A stretch of DNA of 64,000 nt, from assembly GCA_013215095.1 (NCBI GenBank), contig JABSPM010000060.1, positions 1 to 64,000 of the forward strand, given 5' to 3'. Shown piece after piece: positions 35,130 to 42,999 of this stretch. The stretch comes from Flavobacteriaceae bacterium (GTDB lineage: Bacteria > Bacteroidota > Bacteroidia > Flavobacteriales > Flavobacteriaceae). A program made the translations under genes and the position numbers. Below the pieces are notes generated by a model that was given only the letters and a program-made list of their open reading frames with translations, did no database searches and was not told the origin of the DNA. The stretch's first letter is position 1; each line of letters starts with the position of its first letter.

Positions 35130-35729
35130 ATGATAGCTGTTATAACGGGAGATATAGTTAATTCTAGAAAAGGAGATATTCAATGTTGGATAAATGCTCT
35201 AAAAGATACGCTCAATCTGTATGGGAATGCTCCTAAAGATTGGGAAATATATAGAGGAGATAGTTTTCAGTTGTCTTTAGCTCCAGAAAAAGCACTACTT
35301 GCAGCAATTCATATTAAAGCAACTATTAAGCAAGTAAAAGCACATGATGTTAGAATGGCCATTGGCATTGGAGAAGAAAACTATAGTTCTAATAAAATAA
35401 CCGAGTCTAATGGTACCGCATATGTTAATTCAGGTGAATGTTTTGAAGCATTAAAGAAAAATTCATTAGCTATAAAATCGGATAACTTAAAATTGGATGA
35501 GGCCTTAAATATTATGATGAGGTTATCACTTTTAATAACAGATAGCTGGAGTCGTGTAGTTTCTAAAGTAATAAAAGCCAAGATAGAACACCCAGAAAAG
35601 AATCAAAAAGATTTAGCGCAACTATTAGATAGATCGCAAAGTAATATAAGTGAAGCTCTTAAAAGGGGTGGTTATGAAGAAATAGTGCATATGAATAATT
35701 TTTACGTTAAAAACATTTTTCAATTATGA
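35130..35729 (+). CDS. SatD family protein with C-terminal helix-turn-helix
   Basis: A 199-residue protein that opens with the family signature MIAVITGDIVNSRKG and IYRGDSFQLSL, followed by an IKATIKQ helix and AIGIGEENY strand of a cyclase-like alpha/beta fold. Near the C-terminus KNQKDLAQLLDRSQSNISEALKRGG is a clear helix-turn-helix. SatD was named from a Streptococcus acid-tolerance cluster; its biochemical role is not known. The DNA-binding tail and the three-box array at its own promoter suggest autoregulation. It overlaps the next gene by four bases. Confidence 0.8.
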   Translation: MIAVITGDIVNSRKGDIQCWINALKDTLNLYGNAPKDWEIYRGDSFQLSLAPEKALLAAIHIKATIKQVKAHDVRMAIGIGEENYSSNKITESNGTAYVNSGECFEALKKNSLAIKSDNLKLDEALNIMMRLSLLITDSWSRVVSKVIKAKIEHPEKNQKDLAQLLDRSQSNISEALKRGGYEEIVHMNNFYVKNIFQL

Positions 35730-36442
35730 TAACTTTGATAATAAAATTATTAGTTGCGCATGTCTTAGGTGACTTCGTCTTACAACCTAACCGTTGGGTT
35801 GAGGATAAGAAAAGTAAAACATTTATGTCTAAATATTTTTATTTACATGGATTTGTTCACCTAATATTACTTCTTGTTTTTTTAGAATTTAATGGTTCTT
35901 ATTGGCTGTCTACATTGAGTATTGTTGCCAGTCATCTCATAATAGACTTACTTAAGCTCAAGCTAGAGCGTAAAATTAATTCTCAGTTCTTATTTGTATT
36001 AGATCAACTATTACATTTAGTGGTAATCGGTATTGTTGTTTATGCTCACACGCCTTATACTATTTTATTCGAAACATTATATTCAGCAGAAGTACTCTTA
36101 CTATTACTAGCTGTTATTACTGTTTCCTTTGTGTTATCAATAGTTATGAAAATCATAATGAGCAAATGGGTTTTAGAAGAAGATAAATCTGAAGATTCCT
36201 TAGAAAATGCCGGAAAATATATAGGAATGTTAGAACGGTTGTTTGTTTTTGGTTTCATTCTATTAAATCAGTGGAGTGCTATTGGATTGCTAATAGCTGC
36301 AAAGTCTGTTTTTAGATTTGGTGATCTTTCTAGGGCTAAGGATAGAAAACTCACAGAATATATCCTTATAGGTACTTTGGTTAGTTTTGGTTTAGCAATT
36401 GCTATAGCTTTACTGTATGAGTATATCGCAAAGAAATTGTAA
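35726..36442 (+). CDS. DUF3307 membrane protein
   Basis: A 238-residue integral membrane protein starting with the DUF3307 signature LLVAHVLGDFVLQPNRWVEDKK; conserved histidines follow in FYLHGFVHLILLLV and ASHLIIDLLKLKL. About six membrane helices are seen. Its ATG overlaps the satD stop, so the two are translated together; SatD-DUF3307 pairs recur in bacteria and the pair probably works as one system, but its function is unknown. The H/D-containing helices resemble metal- or lipid-binding membrane enzymes, without firm support. Confidence 0.85.
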   Translation: MITLIIKLLVAHVLGDFVLQPNRWVEDKKSKTFMSKYFYLHGFVHLILLLVFLEFNGSYWLSTLSIVASHLIIDLLKLKLERKINSQFLFVLDQLLHLVVIGIVVYAHTPYTILFETLYSAEVLLLLLAVITVSFVLSIVMKIIMSKWVLEEDKSEDSLENAGKYIGMLERLFVFGFILLNQWSAIGLLIAAKSVFRFGDLSRAKDRKLTEYILIGTLVSFGLAIAIALLYEYIAKKL

Positions 36443-36737
36443 GACCAAAGGAAAAGTCTCATGCGTCATTAGTTGAAATGTAGTAATGATTTGTAAATCT
36501 AACTCCTCTAAAAATAGCCTACTAGATTAACGCCTAATACGGTCTAAAAAAACATAAACCTAATAGTTTGACTTAACAGTGATAAATAAAAAAACTGTAA
36601 CTTTACATAAAGTTAAAAACCATAATGAATTTCTACAGTTTTTTTGATGTACTATAACCCTTCAAAACACAGTTTTTGAAGTCGTTGGAGCTAGACAGAA
36701 AATGCTTAACCTATTTTTTATGTAACTATATATTAGA
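36443..36737. other. gap before the acetyltransferase gene, mostly direct repeat copy 1
   Basis: The stretch is dominated by the 182-bp repeat at 36529-36710. No intact gene is seen. Confidence 0.5.
36529..36710 (+). repeat. 182-bp direct repeat, left copy (island boundary)
   Basis: Starts AACGCCTAATACGGTC and ends AGAAAATGCTTAAC. It is identical to 40580-40761 except for two substitutions. It contains hairpins ACTTTA-CA-TAAAGT and CTTCAAAA/TTTTGAAG, and an ATG at 36625 opening a frame MNFYSFFDVL-stop-PFKTQFLKSLELDRKC, which looks like the wrecked 5' end of a transposase-type gene. No known insertion sequence is recognised. Confidence 0.85.
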
Positions 36738-37244
36738 ATGATATTCGAAACAGAACGATTAATAGTTAGATTATTGCATTTGGATGATCGAGATGCTTTC
36801 TATGGTATGATGAGTAACCCAAATATTATGAATCCTATCCCACGACAAGCAATGGATAGAGAAACAAGTGATGCGTGTTTCTATAAATATTTAAATTTAG
36901 ATAGTACATCAAAAACTAGAGTTTTAGCGGTCGAAGAAAAAGAAACGCTTTCTTTTATCGGTATCGTAGCGTACTTAAAAAATAATGAAGAAGAAGATGA
37001 AATCGGATATAGGTTATTGGAGCAGTATTGGGGAAAAGGTTACGGAACTGAAATTACAAAAGGATTGATTAATTTTGGGTTCTATAATTTGGAACTAGAT
37101 TTAATTACAGCTGATGTTAATACGACTAATGAGCGATCTATTAAAATACTTGACAAGTTTTTTAGTCGATATTCAGAATTTTACAATAAAGAAGATAATT
37201 GTACAGACAGAAGATATAAATTAGCAAGAAAGGACTGGTTGTAA
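36738..37244 (+). CDS. GNAT-family N-acetyltransferase
   Basis: A 168-residue acetyltransferase of the RimJ/RimL type. Motifs: FETERLIVRLLHLDDRDAFY at the N-terminus, GIVAYLKNN and IGYRLLEQYWGKGYGTEITKG, where the GKGYG loop binds acetyl-CoA, and VNTTNERSIKILDKF. Such enzymes acetylate ribosomal protein N-termini, small amines or antibiotics; the substrate is open. It is the first gene in the repeat-bounded island and has no operon partner. Confidence 0.88.
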   Translation: MIFETERLIVRLLHLDDRDAFYGMMSNPNIMNPIPRQAMDRETSDACFYKYLNLDSTSKTRVLAVEEKETLSFIGIVAYLKNNEEEDEIGYRLLEQYWGKGYGTEITKGLINFGFYNLELDLITADVNTTNERSIKILDKFFSRYSEFYNKEDNCTDRRYKLARKDWL

Positions 37245-37776
37245 ATCACATACATCAACAGACTAAAAGGATTAAGTTTTTTAGATTACGATATTATTTA
37301 TGAGACGTTTTACGGAATCCTCTATAGAACTCTAAAATTCCTGAGCACTTTGGCAAACGTCAATCGATATACAAATTATAACCTTGACATTGGTCAGAAG
37401 TGAAAAAAGAGAACAAATGACATTTCATACCATATCTACTCATAAATTACTCCATTAAAATGCGCTTTTTTGACTTATCTTTCAACATAAAAATAACTCT
37501 TAACTTAGACTATAACTGATTTTTATTTCTTATCTAGTACAAAAAATCATCATTTTTCTAATGAGTAATTTAATAGAAGAATTGTTGTAATACACGAACG
37601 ATACAAATTTTATTGAGGTCATAATTCTATAAAAACAACAGAACTTTATACTTGTATAAGAAATAATAAGTTTAGTGATTAAAAAAAATCACTCAAATTA
37701 CTAGATTTACAAATAAAAATCATACAAGGTGTGTAAAGTTAATAACTTTATATAATTGTTAGCTATAATTAGAACG
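37245..37776. other. intergenic region with repeat copy C
   Basis: Holds the dispersed element at 37427-37592 in reverse orientation; otherwise A+T-rich sequence with no gene seen. Confidence 0.5.
37427..37592 (-). repeat. dispersed MITE-like element, copy C (reverse)
   Basis: The complement reads TATTACAACAATTCTTCTAT at one end, then AAAATGATGATTTTTTG and TTAAGAGTTATTTTTATG, to GGAGTAATTTATGAGTAGAT and ATGGTATG at the other. It aligns with copy B along its whole length. Confidence 0.8.
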
Positions 37777-38988
37777 ATGAAGAACATATTTGCATTAATT
37801 AGTATATGGTCTACTTTATCTTGTTTTGCACAAACAGAAACAAGAATAGACTATGTGAAAGAGAATACATACTATTTTGAAATAAACAAATCTAACATTA
37901 AAGGTGAAGGAGCTAATATTTTAAAGAATAGCATCAAAGAATCTCAATTTTTTATTTTGGGAGAGGAACATTTTTCTGCTAAAATTTCAAAATTTACAAG
38001 TGCTATTATTCCAATTTTAGCAAAAGAAAATTATAAATACTTCGTGGCAGAAATTGGACCAAATAGTGCATCCAAAATTTATGATATAATCAAAGAGAAT
38101 AAATCCTTATATGAATTTAATAGTAAAGTAAATGATTTAGTAGGAGAAGTTCCAGTGCCTTTTTTTGATGGTAAAGAGGACGAAGCTTTTTTAAAAAGTG
38201 CATTAGATAAAGGATTTGAACTTTGGGGAATTGACCAAGAATACTTGACCTCACAAGTTTTTCTCATTGATGAGATATATAATTTATCTAAAAATAAATC
38301 AGGTTTATACACTTCATACAAGAAAGCAAAAAATTACTTAATTAAAGAAACAAAAAAAGGAATAGAAAATAACAAATATAAATTGTTCACTGAACTGTCT
38401 AAATCCTTAATCGTAAATCAGTTTTTTAATAATACTGAATCTACAAATAGTAGGATGCAAAAAATAATATCTGACTTGAAGGACTCGTGGGAAGTTTACA
38501 GATTGATAGAAATAAATGATATTTATTCAAGTTATCACAAGCGAGTGAATATGTTAAAAAGTAATTTCATCGACTATTATTCACAAGCTGTAAAAATAGA
38601 TACTTTACCAAAAGCAATAGTTAAAATTGGAGGTGTACATGCTTCTAAAGGGAAAAGTTTACATAGTATTTTTGATATTGGAAACTTTACAATGGAGCTA
38701 GCCAATTTTAATAGAAAAAAATCAACATCAGTGTTAATATTTCCTTCCGCATACTTGAATAACGATGGTTCAATAGAGAATAATATTGATGAAAAAGATG
38801 AAATTTTTATTCGACCATTAATTAACAATGCTAAAGGAAAGTGGATAATTATAGATTTGAAAAAAATTGAGGAATATTCGTGGAAAAATAATATTGAATA
38901 TAAATCACTTAAAGAATATATGAACAGATTTGATTATTTAATTCTTACACCACCAAGTAAATCAACAACATTGAATTTTAATAATTAA
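37777..38988 (+). CDS. secreted TIKI/erythromycin-esterase-like protein
   Basis: A 403-residue exported protein from the ATG at 37777 (an upstream TTG at 37756 would spoil the signal peptide); residues 1-19 (MKNIFALISIWSTLSCFAQ) are the signal. The layout FFILGEEHFSAK, then YFVAEIGPNSA, then GFELWGIDQEYL and finally KIGGVHASKGKSLH recalls the Glu/His active-site arrangement of the erythromycin esterase and ChaN/TIKI superfamily. Overall similarity is weak and the family is broad (esterases, proteases, haem binders), so the reaction cannot be named. It stands alone within the island. Confidence 0.6.
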   Translation: MKNIFALISIWSTLSCFAQTETRIDYVKENTYYFEINKSNIKGEGANILKNSIKESQFFILGEEHFSAKISKFTSAIIPILAKENYKYFVAEIGPNSASKIYDIIKENKSLYEFNSKVNDLVGEVPVPFFDGKEDEAFLKSALDKGFELWGIDQEYLTSQVFLIDEIYNLSKNKSGLYTSYKKAKNYLIKETKKGIENNKYKLFTELSKSLIVNQFFNNTESTNSRMQKIISDLKDSWEVYRLIEINDIYSSYHKRVNMLKSNFIDYYSQAVKIDTLPKAIVKIGGVHASKGKSLHSIFDIGNFTMELANFNRKKSTSVLIFPSAYLNNDGSIENNIDEKDEIFIRPLINNAKGKWIIIDLKKIEEYSWKNNIEYKSLKEYMNRFDYLILTPPSKSTTLNFNN

Positions 38989-39070
38989 CTTTAGCTAAAT
39001 AACTAAATAATGGCTATAAGTAATTGCTTTTCTCGCCTACTTCTGAAAATCTTTGTGGATTTTCAGCACA
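38989..39070. other. 5' exon sequence of the group II intron with hairpin
   Basis: A nine-pair stem CTGAAAATC/GATTTTCAG (39043-39066) ends four bases before the intron. A CTATAAGTA at 39014-39022 is the perfect complement of TACTTATAG at 39108-39116 inside the intron. Confidence 0.5.
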
Positions 39071-39780
39071 GTGTGCACTTAGAAAGTTACGTGCTAAGCC
39101 ACATAACTACTTATAGTTTGCCGAGCAGGCAAACTGTATAAATTAATAGGTTTTGTGAACTGTATTTAAGATGCTGAAACCGACCCACCAATGTTGATGT
39201 ATAGGAATAGACGTTAAATCACCTAAAGGTACATTGGTAAAGCGCTATTGTATTGCCCGTTTAGGAAACGGATAATTGATAATTATTCAGGTAATATTAG
39301 AAGAGATGAGCTAAATTTAACCCCTTACGAGGTGTTGAGAAGTAGGAACATGCTGTCAAAAGCTACGTAGTATGATATGGAGTTAAAACGTATAACGGCA
39401 ACCTATTTACTGGTTATACGGCAGGCGTCATTCATGGGGCATGAATTCTAATTATGGGTAATTACGGAACTCGGGAATTTGAATATAAATGTAACGAGAA
39501 AATCATAATAGGAAAACTCTAGAGGATGAAAACCAATGTTATATTCAGAGGCGGAATAATCCGTATTAGTGATGAAGGTTTTGTAATGAAACTGGAGTGA
39601 AGATATGAGGTGATACAGTTGCAATGCGTTTAATAACTCAATGGAAATAAAATGAGGAAGATTTTAGGTAATGCAACAAAATCAATTAGATTTGTATAAC
39701 AAGAGCCATATGATTGATGGGAGACTATCACGTAAGGTTCTGTGAGAGGTTTGGGTTGAAATTGCCCTTATCTATTCTAC
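39071..39780 (+). mobile_element. group II intron without reverse transcriptase ORF
   Basis: It begins with the 5' consensus GTGTG. Domain I stretches such as ACGGAACTCGGGAA (near 39463) are followed by the family-typical GAGGCGGAATAATCCGTATT and GTGATGAAGG region and TGGAGTGAAG (39594). Domain V lies at 39703-39740: GAGCC with the AGC triad, a GAGA tetraloop and closing GGTTC. A domain VI-like hairpin follows and the intron ends ...CTAC at about 39780. Domain IV is under 100 bases and has no maturase, so splicing or movement would need a protein from elsewhere. The domain V stem has an A-A opposition and a displaced bulge, perhaps decay. The 3' end is approximate. Confidence 0.85.
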
Positions 39781-39808
39781 TGTAATCACGTTACCGCATA
39801 TTTGAGAA

Positions 39809-40333
39809 ATGATGAAAAAGCAACGAAAAATATTTTATCCGACAATATTCATTCTAGGATTGTTTTTAATGACTTGGCAAATCACAATATTTCGGAATAC
39901 AATAATTGACTTTAAAATCTTAATCGGAATTATACTTTTTGTGGGAACTATGACTTTTCTTATTGACTTCAAAAATTATGGAAAAACATTTAAATACAGC
40001 GGAATTATACTTTATTTTTCTTCCTCGATGCATTATATCTGTGGTTTTGGATTTATGGCTTGTTCAATATTTATGCTGATAAATTACTATATGGCGGATT
40101 CAGAACCCATAAAAGAGTCTTATAAAATAATTGAACGCTCATCTTTACCTGGAAGAAAATATCATCGAGATGAACGAAAACCAACTTTTGACATAAATTA
40201 TAATGGAAAAATTAAAGAATTAGTTTTTCCTCATACGTATTATGAAAAAATGGAATTTTACTCAAATGTTGAATTGGAAGTTAGAAAAGGATATTTCGGA
40301 TTTGACATTTTGGAAAATAAAACACTGAATTGA
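39809..40333 (+). CDS. unrecognised membrane protein
   Basis: A 174-residue protein with four likely membrane helices (about 8-27, 34-52, 62-76 and 77-93) and a C-terminal polar domain of about 75 residues, predicted to be beta-rich (PTFDINYNGKIKELVFPHTYYE). It begins MMKKQRK; either of the two ATGs could serve. No family is recognised. It begins 29 bases past the intron's 3' end, within the island, and its upstream region was probably altered by the intron insertion. Confidence 0.65.
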   Translation: MMKKQRKIFYPTIFILGLFLMTWQITIFRNTIIDFKILIGIILFVGTMTFLIDFKNYGKTFKYSGIILYFSSSMHYICGFGFMACSIFMLINYYMADSEPIKESYKIIERSSLPGRKYHRDERKPTFDINYNGKIKELVFPHTYYEKMEFYSNVELEVRKGYFGFDILENKTLN

Positions 40334-40357
40334 AAACAACTGAATTTTTAAAAATAA

Positions 40358-40549
40358 AAAACAAATTATCTCGGAATTAGAATTAGGACAGGTCTCTTTA
40401 TTGGAATTCTATTACTTTTATTTTTTATTGATATACTTGCTTTCTTTTTAATTTATAGTGCTGGAGCAACTTCAAGCAGAATATCAGAATTATGCTACGT
40501 TGACTTGATTTTAAACTACCTTCCTATTTTATTGGTAGGTGGATTTTAA
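40358..40549 (+). pseudogene. membrane-protein fragment without a start
   Basis: An open frame of 63 codons with no ATG reads GIRIRTGLFIGILLLLFFID and a further hydrophobic segment before the stop. A second frame just upstream (KTTEFLKIKNKLSR) runs into it, as if one base had been lost near 40375. It may be a frameshifted small membrane gene; no family is recognised. Confidence 0.3.
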
Positions 40550-40579
40550 ATTTTTAGAACAATTGGAAAAATAAAGACC

Positions 40580-40761
40580 AACGCCTAATACGGTCTAAAA
40601 AAACATAAACCTAATAGTTTGACTTAACAGTGATAAATAAAAAAACTGTAACTTTACATAAAGTTTAAAACCATAATGAATTTCTAAAGTTTTTTTGATG
40701 TACTATAACCCTTCAAAACACAGTTTTTGAAGTCGTTGGAGCTAGACAGAAAATGCTTAAC
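40580..40761 (+). repeat. 182-bp direct repeat, right copy (island boundary)
   Basis: Matches 36529-36710 at 180 of 182 positions. One change turns the TAC of the fossil frame into TAA (MNF-stop), so neither copy can encode a product. Confidence 0.85.
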
Positions 40762-40837
40762 TATTTATGCAATAATATCGAATATTATTATTTCAGAAAC
40801 GTCTAAAAACAAGACTTAAGTCTCATATCATAGTGCT

Positions 40838-41548
40838 TTACTCCTGCATGGTATGGTACACATTTTGGACGTCATCATCTTCTTCAATTTTTTCTAATAA
40901 CTTTTCCACATCTGCAGCCTGCTCTTCGTTTAGTGGTTTTGTTACTTGGGGAATACGTTCAAATCCCGAAGATAAAATTTCTAAGCGTCTTTCTTCTAAA
41001 GCTGCTTGAATGGTCCCAAAATTTTCAAAGGGCCCATAAAGCATGATTCCATCCTCATCTGCAAAAACTTCTTCTACCCCAAAATCAATCATTTCTAATT
41101 CTAATTCTTCGGGGTCTTGTCCTTCTGGATTGATTCTAAAATTACAAGTGTGGTCAAACATAAAAGATACGCTCCCTTGTGTGCCCAAGCTACCATTACA
41201 TTTATTAAAGTAACTTCTAATATTAGCTACTGTACGAGTGTTATTATCGGTTGCAGTTTCTACCAAGATTGCAATGCCATGTGGTGCATAACCTTCAAAA
41301 AGCACTTCTTTAAAATCACCTTGACTTTTATCGCTCGCACGCTTAATAGCACGCTCAATATTGTCTTTAGGCATGTTTGCAGATTTCGCATTCTGAATTA
41401 CAGCGCGTAAACGAGAATTACTGTCTGGGTCGGGACCGCCTTCTTTTACAGCCATTACAATATCTTTACCTATACGCGTAAAGGCCTTACTCATTGCGGC
41501 CCAACGTTTCATTTTACGTGCTTTTCGAAATTCAAAAGCTCTTCCCAT
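40838..41548 (-). CDS. YebC/PmpR-family regulator
   Basis: A 236-residue protein with the family start MGRAFEFRKARKMKRWAAMSKAF and the GGPDPDSNSRLRAVIQNAKSANMPKDNIERAIKRAS stretch, then EGYAPHGIAILVE and the acidic C-terminal domain. YebC proteins were described as DNA-binding regulators, and members have since been tied to translation of difficult (for example proline-rich) sequences. Length is full for the family. It marks the return to ordinary chromosome after the island; a monocistronic unit is likely. Confidence 0.93.
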   Translation of the reverse strand: MGRAFEFRKARKMKRWAAMSKAFTRIGKDIVMAVKEGGPDPDSNSRLRAVIQNAKSANMPKDNIERAIKRASDKSQGDFKEVLFEGYAPHGIAILVETATDNNTRTVANIRSYFNKCNGSLGTQGSVSFMFDHTCNFRINPEGQDPEELELEMIDFGVEEVFADEDGIMLYGPFENFGTIQAALEERRLEILSSGFERIPQVTKPLNEEQAADVEKLLEKIEEDDDVQNVYHTMQE

Positions 41549-41635
41549 ATATCAATATTAAATTAATTAAACATTAAAATAACCCTTAAAAAGGTATCTA
41601 AGGCAAATTTAAAAATGATAGAACTAAAAACAAAT

Positions 41636-41923
41636 TTATTCTTCGGGTTCTACAATAGCTTCAATGGCTTTTGCTAATTCAAAATCCTTTTCTGTAACAC
41701 CATTTTCTGTATGTGTAAATAACGAAATGGTAAGCACATTATAACTATTGCTCCAATCTGGATGATGACCTATAGCTTCGCATTCAAATGCAATGCGACT
41801 CATGGCGCTAAAACAATCTTTAAAATTATCAAATTCAAATTCAGCTTGTAATGCATTTTCAAAATAATCCCATTCTGGGAAGTCTTTTAACTTTTGTTCT
41901 ATGTCTTGGTCTTTAAGTTTCAT
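41636..41923 (-). CDS. 4a-hydroxytetrahydrobiopterin dehydratase (PCD/DCoH)
   Basis: A 95-residue cytosolic enzyme that dehydrates the 4a-hydroxy form of tetrahydropterin made by aromatic amino acid hydroxylases. The catalytic motif is in CEAIGHHPDWSNSYNVLTIS and the C-terminal LFTHTENGVTEKDFELAKAIE is typical. Full length. No hydroxylase gene is in the window. It starts 36 bases past the stop of the 343-residue helical protein gene on the same strand. Confidence 0.93.
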   Translation of the reverse strand: MKLKDQDIEQKLKDFPEWDYFENALQAEFEFDNFKDCFSAMSRIAFECEAIGHHPDWSNSYNVLTISLFTHTENGVTEKDFELAKAIEAIVEPEE

Positions 41924-41959
41924 TGGTATTGATTTAGATATGAACTATGAGTAACGCAA

Positions 41960-42991
41960 TTAATCTTTTGGAATATGTCTTGCCAAAAAATTGTCATTTG
42001 CCACATTGAGGTTATGTAACACCTTTTGTCTGTTCGTATTAAGTTTGGTGTTGATTTTATTATAATTGCTTACTGCTTTATTTATTTCTTTAACTTTCTT
42101 ATTGTAATTTTCAATCTGTTTTTTTGTACGTTTTTTTTCTGGAGTTTTTTCTATGGTTTCTGTTATCTTAGCCATGTTTTCGTTTAAAACAAAAAAATCA
42201 ATTATTGCAGGTATGTTGTTCTCAGATTCGTCGATAAAAAATTCAAAAGCTTCTTTTGTTGCTTTTGTAACAGATGCGTCATCTTTATAGTTTTTGACTG
42301 CTTGTATTATATTTAGGCCTTCTTTTGCAGATTGGTTAAGTGCATTAGCGTTTTGTTGAATGGCGGCGACATCCTTACGTTCAACAGCCTCCCAAAGATA
42401 AACTTCATTAATATAAACTTTAAAAAAAATGAGATACATCGCATTGTAGTCTTCAAAAACAGTATTTGATATTTCCATTTTTTTACTCAAATCACTGTCA
42501 CCTTCAATAATTTCTATCTTGTGTTTTTTTGCAAATTGATTGAAGTTTGCTTCGTATTTGCTCTGCGATTCGACCATTTTTTTGTCTGCCATCTTTCGGG
42601 TTAACATATACGCTTCCATGGCGTCATAGGATTGTTCGGCTATAGCTTTCATGTCAACGATTTTTGCATAATCCGCATTCATTAAATCCTTGCTGAAATT
42701 CAGATAGTCTAAAACTTGGTTCTTATAGGTGTCGCCATCAAAACCTTGTGCTTTTGTGATTTTTGTAATGGCACGTTCTATAGATTTGATAATGGTTTTT
42801 CGTTTTTGTTCAATATTGCGATCACTCTTGCTATGGGCAACAGCTTGTGTGTATTTCCACATGTTTTTTGAAATTGTTTCTTGCTCTTTTCCAATAAAGT
42901 CTAGATATTCAACAGGAGCTTTAAAGTTTTGTGAAAAGAGGCTTAGGGTCATTGAAAAGCATAAAATAGAGAATAATTTAAAGAGTTTCAT
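41960..42991 (-). CDS. unrecognised secreted helical protein
   Basis: A 343-residue exported protein: signal peptide 1-20 (MKLFKLFSILCFSMTLSLFS). The rest is almost entirely charged helices, with likely coiled coil in the last 80 residues (ITETIEKTPEKKRTKKQIEN, then NKKVKEINKAVSNYNKINTK). No domain is recognised. It begins eight bases after the stop of the Prc-type protease gene upstream and is probably co-transcribed with it, so it may be an adaptor or substrate of that protease in the periplasm; this is inference from position. Confidence 0.6.
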   Translation of the reverse strand: MKLFKLFSILCFSMTLSLFSQNFKAPVEYLDFIGKEQETISKNMWKYTQAVAHSKSDRNIEQKRKTIIKSIERAITKITKAQGFDGDTYKNQVLDYLNFSKDLMNADYAKIVDMKAIAEQSYDAMEAYMLTRKMADKKMVESQSKYEANFNQFAKKHKIEIIEGDSDLSKKMEISNTVFEDYNAMYLIFFKVYINEVYLWEAVERKDVAAIQQNANALNQSAKEGLNIIQAVKNYKDDASVTKATKEAFEFFIDESENNIPAIIDFFVLNENMAKITETIEKTPEKKRTKKQIENYNKKVKEINKAVSNYNKINTKLNTNRQKVLHNLNVANDNFLARHIPKD

Positions 42992-42999
42992 AGGTGATG

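Larger units (their letters stand above)
36529..40761. other. accessory island between direct repeats
   Basis: Two near-identical 182-bp repeats enclose a GNAT acetyltransferase, a dispersed repeat copy, a TIKI/esterase-like gene, an ORF-less group II intron, a membrane protein and a coding fragment. The flanks outside (SatD-DUF3307 and YebC) look like ordinary chromosome, so the block was probably acquired or duplicated as a unit. Confidence 0.6.
40334..40837. other. right end of island: coding fragment and direct repeat copy 2
   Basis: Contains a start-less membrane-protein fragment (40358-40549), the 182-bp repeat (40580-40761) and a short spacer before the yebC stop. Confidence 0.5.

Noticed and set aside
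36529-36710. Possible integron attC site (GCTTAAC and GTTGGAG motifs in the 182-bp repeat)
   Set aside because: The core motifs are in the wrong order and spacing for attC, and no integrase gene is in the window; a decayed IS end explains it better.
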